This document shows positions 59,730-64,000 of a stretch of DNA of 64,000 nucleotides, piece by piece. A program made the translations under genes and the position numbers. The number at the start of each line of letters is the position of its first letter. Position 1 is the first letter of the stretch. Origin of the DNA: Valencia hispanica (taxonomy: Eukaryota > Chordata > Actinopteri > Cyprinodontiformes > Valenciidae); NCBI GenBank assembly GCA_963556495.2, contig OY747717.1:3969501-4033500 (forward strand), given 5' to 3'. Under the pieces are notes generated by a model, which was not told the origin of the DNA, made no database searches, and worked only from the letters and a program-made list of their open reading frames with translations.

Positions 59730-60727
59730 CTGATTTTCGTCACTATGAATACGACATGATGTGCCCTAGTGCTGTCCAATGGCATACTTTACAGTTGGCG
59801 TCACAATTTAGCCGCGCAAGTGCGGCTGGGTGCTAATGCTAGACAAACAAACCGCATTTAACAATTGAAAAAATAACCCACACAGAGCGCTTGGACGTTG
59901 ATGTGAAGACAGAAATTATATGTGAAATTTAAATGCATCTCACAGATGAGCAAATATAAAATGGAGGAGGTTGTTTTGATGGAGAAAGACGCACCGGGGG
60001 CTTTTCTTGATGCTGCTAATTATCGATTGCCAGAACTGAAGCGCCGGCTAAAATGTCAAAGGTCAAAGTAAAAATGTGTCGCTGTGAGAGGCTGTTGAAA
60101 AGGTGGGGAGATGTATTGCAATAAAAATACAGGTTCATCCTGGAGTGGATGGTGGTAAATGGTTATGAACTGAAAAATAAAGGACAAACTAGCCAAACAA
60201 ACACCTGTTATAGCCGTTACCGTGACGACGCCTGACAGCGGCTGGTCCACAACGTTACTCATTCCCTCTGTGAATAAATCTAAATGGCATAAGGTTCATT
60301 TGACATATAAAATAAATGTAGTTTGTGTTTTTTGCATCCTGTTGTCAAGAATTATTGTGTTTTATACATTTATTGTGGCATTTTCTCATCAGTTCATGAT
60401 TTGTTTCTCATAACTTTCTCCCACATCCGATCTGAGTAACTAGAGTCTGAGTTGAACAACCCGCCCCCCCAACAGCGGCGCTCAGACGCTTCCCGTTTAA
60501 ACATCTTCAGGAGACGTACAACTTTTTGACGATCGGAGAGATTCCGACCCATAGGCACCCACGCAAAATCCTCACTTGTTTTTCTAGCGCTACCTCCCAG
60601 AATGCATTGCGACGTTACGTCACGGTCTGTTTTTAGCTACAGTGAAAGGCGCTATTGCGTGCAGAAACAGTTTGAAAGACAACCGTAGGATTGTGACCCA
60701 GCACTATGGGTCGTGGTCAGACTATAT

Positions 60728-60730
<3 letters not shown>

Positions 60731-60771
<41 letters not shown>
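60731..60771. repeat. (TA)n microsatellite
   Basis: About 40 bases of alternating TA near the right end of the transposon relic. Confidence 0.95.
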
Positions 60772-60773
<2 letters not shown>

Positions 60774-60929
60774 AATAGATTGCCAGGCTAGTAGTTTCAT
60801 GTTTTCCTGATATCTTCAGCTTTTGTGTTGAAAAGTCCTAAATAAAACCCAAATATTTCCAGAGGTCAGACAGTGGCTCTTCTGTGGTGCTCACCTCCTC
60901 CTGATTTGTCAGTAAAAGCATTAAAAAGC

Positions 60930-61180
60930 AGCCAGTTTGATGCGTCTCAGGCGGATGGGGTTTGAAGGGAATCCTCCCCTATTTGATTGCTTCACATAAC
61001 CGGATTCATTAAGCCGAATCTGTCTGTTATTGGATTACGTTTCATATTGGATGGATGAGATCCAATTGTAGATATTACAGCCTTTAATGGAGACAGGTTT
61101 AGCAGGAGAGAGGGACCCGGAGTGTGTTGGGTGGAAAATTAAAGGCCGGAAGGAGGAAGAAAACTGGGATAGATGCAAAA
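60930..61180 (+). other. Candidate conserved non-coding element in onecut2 intron 1
   Basis: A repeat-free stretch with 'ctatttgattgcttcacata', 'gattcattaagccgaatctg', 'ttattggattacgtttcat' and 'cagcctttaatggagacagg'. The TAAT, ATTG and GATTA density and lack of coding look suggest an enhancer. Conservation has not been tested. Confidence 0.35.
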
Positions 61181-61447
61181 AAATTAAGAAAACACGTTTT
61201 GTTTAGTCAAAATTCTACTATTTTGGGTTTTTATTTGGAGAACATTGTTGATAATCTGTATTAATTAAATATAGAGGGTAGGAAAACAGAAAACATGAGC
61301 AAAGGTTTGTTTACATCCTTTATTTTGTGTTTTCCCCTCCTTGCTTCGTGTCACGGGGGGAAGCAGGAAACCCGATCGACTCGTATCAGCTTTCAGGGAA
61401 CGTTGGGAGACAAAACACGGCGTTGCGCGGTTTGCCAGGATGTCCGT

Positions 61448-61774
61448 TTATAGCCCAACGAGCTCCTTCGGATCAATCCCGTTACGTTGCGACGCATTGA
61501 TCCCGGACTGACGGAGCAGAACGCCCAGAGACTCGACAGCTTCTGGTTTCCAAAACCCGCCGCTGATAAGAAGACATCCCGTTAACTCATCATCTATTAG
61601 TCCGGCTTTGTGTGTGCCGTGTCCAAACAGAGCGTTATCCTCACTGTCAACATTCAGCAGGTTAAAAGTTACCGAATGTTTCTCCTGAACCTCCACAGAG
61701 ATGTTTGCTCTTCTCCAACCCAGAGTTTTTACCCTGGGCGGCCATCTTCCTCTTTCTGTCAGGAAGGAAAACAT
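61448..61774 (-). other. Unrecognised 108-residue antisense ORF in a GC-richer island
   Basis: From the ATG at 61774 the minus strand reads MFSFLTERGRWPPRVKTLGW, later SVTFNLLNVDSEDNALFGHG, and ends at a TAA near 61448. Composition is well mixed and protein-like, without low complexity. I do not recognise a family. It could be a chance frame across a conserved non-coding element, an exon of an unknown antisense gene, or part of an unclassified transposon. No clear splice sites or poly(A) signal were identified. Confidence 0.3.
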
Positions 61775-62129
61775 GAAACAGTTTCACTGAAGCACATCTG
61801 GATTAAGCTTAAATGATCAATATTATCTCTGGCGGGTGTCATGCAGTGACGGTTTGTGTGGATGAATGGCCATGTGGGCGAGCATGGAGCCATTCAGCAC
61901 TGGAGACTTTTTGATGATGCAGATCATCAGGAGCACGAAGAGGTAAAAAAGTCTGATGCGAGTCCAATGGGTCAAAGGAAAGATTTTTGTACGCAGCAAA
62001 ACATTATAAAACATCACAATATTTACATTTCATAATACAGCTGCATGTGCAGAAGATATTTACTTACTTATTAACATCTTCATTATTCATAAACATACAA
62101 AGAAAAACAGCTTAAACAGTTACATACAA

Positions 62130-62990
62130 GCAGGGCTGCATGATTTAACAACATCACCATCTGTATCGGTCCGATACCGTATAAACTGGGCCGATATTGA
62201 TGACCGATATTTGTTTCCATTTGTTGCCGTTTGTGTTTAAGGATGGAGAGGGGGTCATGTGGTGTTTGTTTGGTCATGTTGAAGTGAAAACATATCAATA
62301 TTCTAGTTATGATGGCCAAAACAGGTGTATAAATATCGGTACAGAGGTCGGCCCAAATGTTCAGATCGGTGCAATGGGATGCACCGATTTGAAAATGTAA
62401 ATCTGTACCGATATAAATAACAGTAACAACATCAGGCCTTAATCAGGTTTTTCACAAGATACAGGCTAAAAAAAACATTGAACCATGACAATAAACACCA
62501 AAAACTGCATGAATATTTCTGATTCAACCAGATAAAACAAAAAAACTAAAATAAATACATTTAACAAGTGCAAATGTATCCATGATGATTTAAAAGTGTG
62601 AATAATTTATATTATTTAAATTTAGTTAAATTACGCCCTTTGATTGACTGGCTGCCTGTCCAAGGCGTTGGTGTTTGTTTGGTCATGTTACAGTGAAAAC
62701 ATATCAATATTCTAGTTATGATGGCCAAAACAGGTGTATAAATATCGGTACAGAGGTCGGCCCAAATGTTCAGATCGGTGCAATGGGATGCACCGATTTG
62801 AACATTTGGGCCGACCTCTGAAAAAAATTACATCAGGCCGAAATCAGGTTTTTTTTACAACATAAAGGCTACGTTTGGACCAACTTAAATAAACCTGGTG
62901 TGTTTTAAGGATCAATATTCTTGCAATGATGGCCAAAAAAAGGTGTAGAAATGCTGGTACGGATATTGGCCCAAATCGGTGCATCCCAGG
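62130..62990. repeat. Repeat cluster with 'ggccgatatt' and 'gatgcaccgat' motifs; partial tandem duplication
   Basis: 62264-62394 and 62672-62803 share about 130 nearly identical bases ('gttatgatggccaaaacagg', then 'gtacagaggtcggcccaaat'). A third, more diverged copy lies at about 62860-62990. The second copy ends in a 70-base hairpin (62751-62820). The 'gggatgcaccgat' text resembles the end of hAT-like non-autonomous elements. Confidence 0.65.
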
Positions 62991-63106
62991 AGTAAAAACG
63001 ATGGATAAAAAAAACATCAAATTTAGGCAGACACAACATTTTGATGGCAACACTGTGGCTGTTTTATCATGGTGTCCATAGGGAAGGGAAATTGTTATTT
63101 TTTCAG

Positions 63107-63255
63107 CACTAGAGACCTTTATTTTACAGAAATGGGGAGAGAGAGAAAACATGCAGCAAATGAGCCATGGTCGGGAGTCGAACCCAGGGCAGCTGCATCA
63201 AGGACCAAAGCCTCCACATATGAGGCACCAACTCTTCCTCTACGCCACATGACTC
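63107..63255 (-). mobile_element. tRNA-derived SINE, antisense
   Basis: On the minus strand a tRNA-like head shows an A-box-like 'tggcgtagaggaagag' and a B box 'gggttcgactccc' (63173-63185), followed by 'ctcatttgctgcatgttttc' and 'tctctctccccatttct', the usual fish SINE body. It is not a functional tRNA. Confidence 0.75.
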
Positions 63256-63509
63256 CCCAAAGGAAATGTATATATCCATGCTCCCCATTGGATGCTGCTC
63301 TGAGAGGTGAGCCATTATTACCCATTTAAAACCTGCGATAATTGTAATCTTGACAGTTTACTATTAAATTCAATCCCAAATTTTAAATAATCACAATATA
63401 AAATTTAATAAAGCAGAAACTGTTGAGATCTAAACAGGTTTTCTTCAAAAACTGAACTGATTATTTATCATTAAACTGAAATTCAGCTCATTTTCAGCAA
63501 TAATTTTTT
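63256..63509 (+). other. Spacer between two SINE heads
   Basis: Short AT-rich stretch, nothing recognised. Confidence 0.4.
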
Positions 63510-63690
63510 TTTCTGCGGCACTAGTTGCCTTAATTTGCCTCGCAGCTGTCAGAAAACAGGTACAGCAGGAAGTAAAGACATAAAGCAAGGGTCCCAGAGT
63601 TGGGAATTGAACCCCAGACAACTGCGTTAAGATCTTTGCACGTGGGGCAGCTGCTCTACCCCTACACCACACAACATTAAAAGCCAAACA
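63510..63690 (-). mobile_element. Second tRNA-derived SINE, antisense
   Basis: The minus strand shows 'gtgtaggggtagagcagctg' (A-box region) and 'ggggttcaattccca' (B box, within about 63601-63615), followed by a decayed body. Same orientation and type as the copy 400 bases upstream, but clearly a separate insertion. Confidence 0.7.
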
Positions 63691-63935
63691 TTAAGCAGGT
63701 TTTGTGACATTTATAAATGATTTGATCTACAGACTTTTACTGTAATATTTTTATTGTAAATCATAAATATATGATAATACAGTTCATCACGCTGAATATT
63801 AAGCTGCTTATTTCAGTCTAAATGTCTGTTTACTAACAGATGCAGAAGATGTGAGCTGAAAGATTTTTTAAAACATAATAATGACATTTAATAATACAGC
63901 TGCATGTGTGATGGATGGATATTTGCTTCTTTCAA
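63691..63935 (+). other. onecut2 intron 1, AT-rich, nothing recognised
   Basis: No feature supported. Confidence 0.4.
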
Positions 63936-64000
63936 TTCAATTCAGTTTATTTATATAGCGCCAATTCACAACAGATATCATCTCAAGGCACTTAACAAGA
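63936..64000 (-). mobile_element. LINE family-2 3' tail running off the window
   Basis: 'cagtttatttatatagcg' followed by 'ccaattcacaacagatatca' is the same terminal text as at 47410 and 6540. The element continues beyond base 64000. Confidence 0.85.

Larger units (their letters stand above)
59345..60790 (+). mobile_element. DNA transposon relic carrying a helicase-like ORF start
   Basis: Inverted ends 'tagcctagaaagcta' (from 59345) and, on the minus strand from 60790, 'tagcctggcaatcta' match at 12 of 15 positions. The interior has a promoter-like segment with an inverted CCAAT and GC-rich text (59395-59480), a short ORF resembling the N-terminus of RecQ-type helicase-like proteins (59550-59729) and a second short ORF at 59961-60069 ending ELKRRLKCQRSK. 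The superfamily is not certain. The copy is decayed and non-autonomous. Confidence 0.5.

Overview
The window is vertebrate genomic DNA, almost certainly from a ray-finned (teleost) fish. It has split genes with canonical GT-AG introns, a GC-rich CpG-type promoter, and a dense mix of L2/CR1-type LINEs, Tc1/mariner elements, hAT elements, tRNA-derived SINEs and microsatellites. The species cannot be fixed from sequence reading alone. There are no bacterial-style operons, CRISPR arrays or LTR elements that I can support.

Two host genes are present, both partial and both on the + strand. (1) st8sia3, an alpha-2,8-sialyltransferase: coding exons 2, 3 and 4 lie at 4453-4572, 5745-6302 and 19946-20228. 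Splice phases join perfectly and give 320 C-terminal residues. The signal-anchor exon lies upstream of the window. (2) onecut2, a CUT-homeodomain transcription factor: its first coding exon (33039-34092) holds the N-terminal regulatory region, a poly-His run and the CUT domain. The homeodomain exon is not found, so the intron continues past 64000. The ST8SIA3-ONECUT2 order and orientation match human 18q21, which supports both names.

Region by region: 1-4452, st8sia3 intron 1 with a truncated LINE and a three-copy 330-bp tandem repeat. 4573-5744, intron 2 with a LINE tail. 6303-19945, a 13.6-kb intron built almost wholly of nested transposons: a Tc1 remnant split by a LINE and by a DNA element that itself contains a CACATGTG-rich MITE, then a 7.8-kb hAT element with recognisable 8-bp target duplications that was invaded by a near full-length LINE and by a second hAT element. 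20229-32640, intergenic, with degenerate minisatellites and a Tc1 relic. 32640-34092, onecut2 promoter and exon 1. 34093-64000, onecut2 intron 1 with microsatellites, minisatellites, LINE tails, a Tc1 copy with an open but internally deleted transposase, a foldback element, a helicase-like transposon relic, SINE heads, and several non-repetitive islands that may be conserved regulatory elements.

The two genes do not act in one pathway. One is a Golgi glycosyltransferase typical of neural tissue and the other a nuclear regulator of liver, pancreas and neural fates. Their linkage is ancient microsynteny. No wholly new system is evident. The most notable structures are the nested transposon stacks, the higher-order minisatellites flanking onecut2 exon 1, a 466-bp foldback element, and a LINE end lying about 40 bp from the last st8sia3 splice acceptor.
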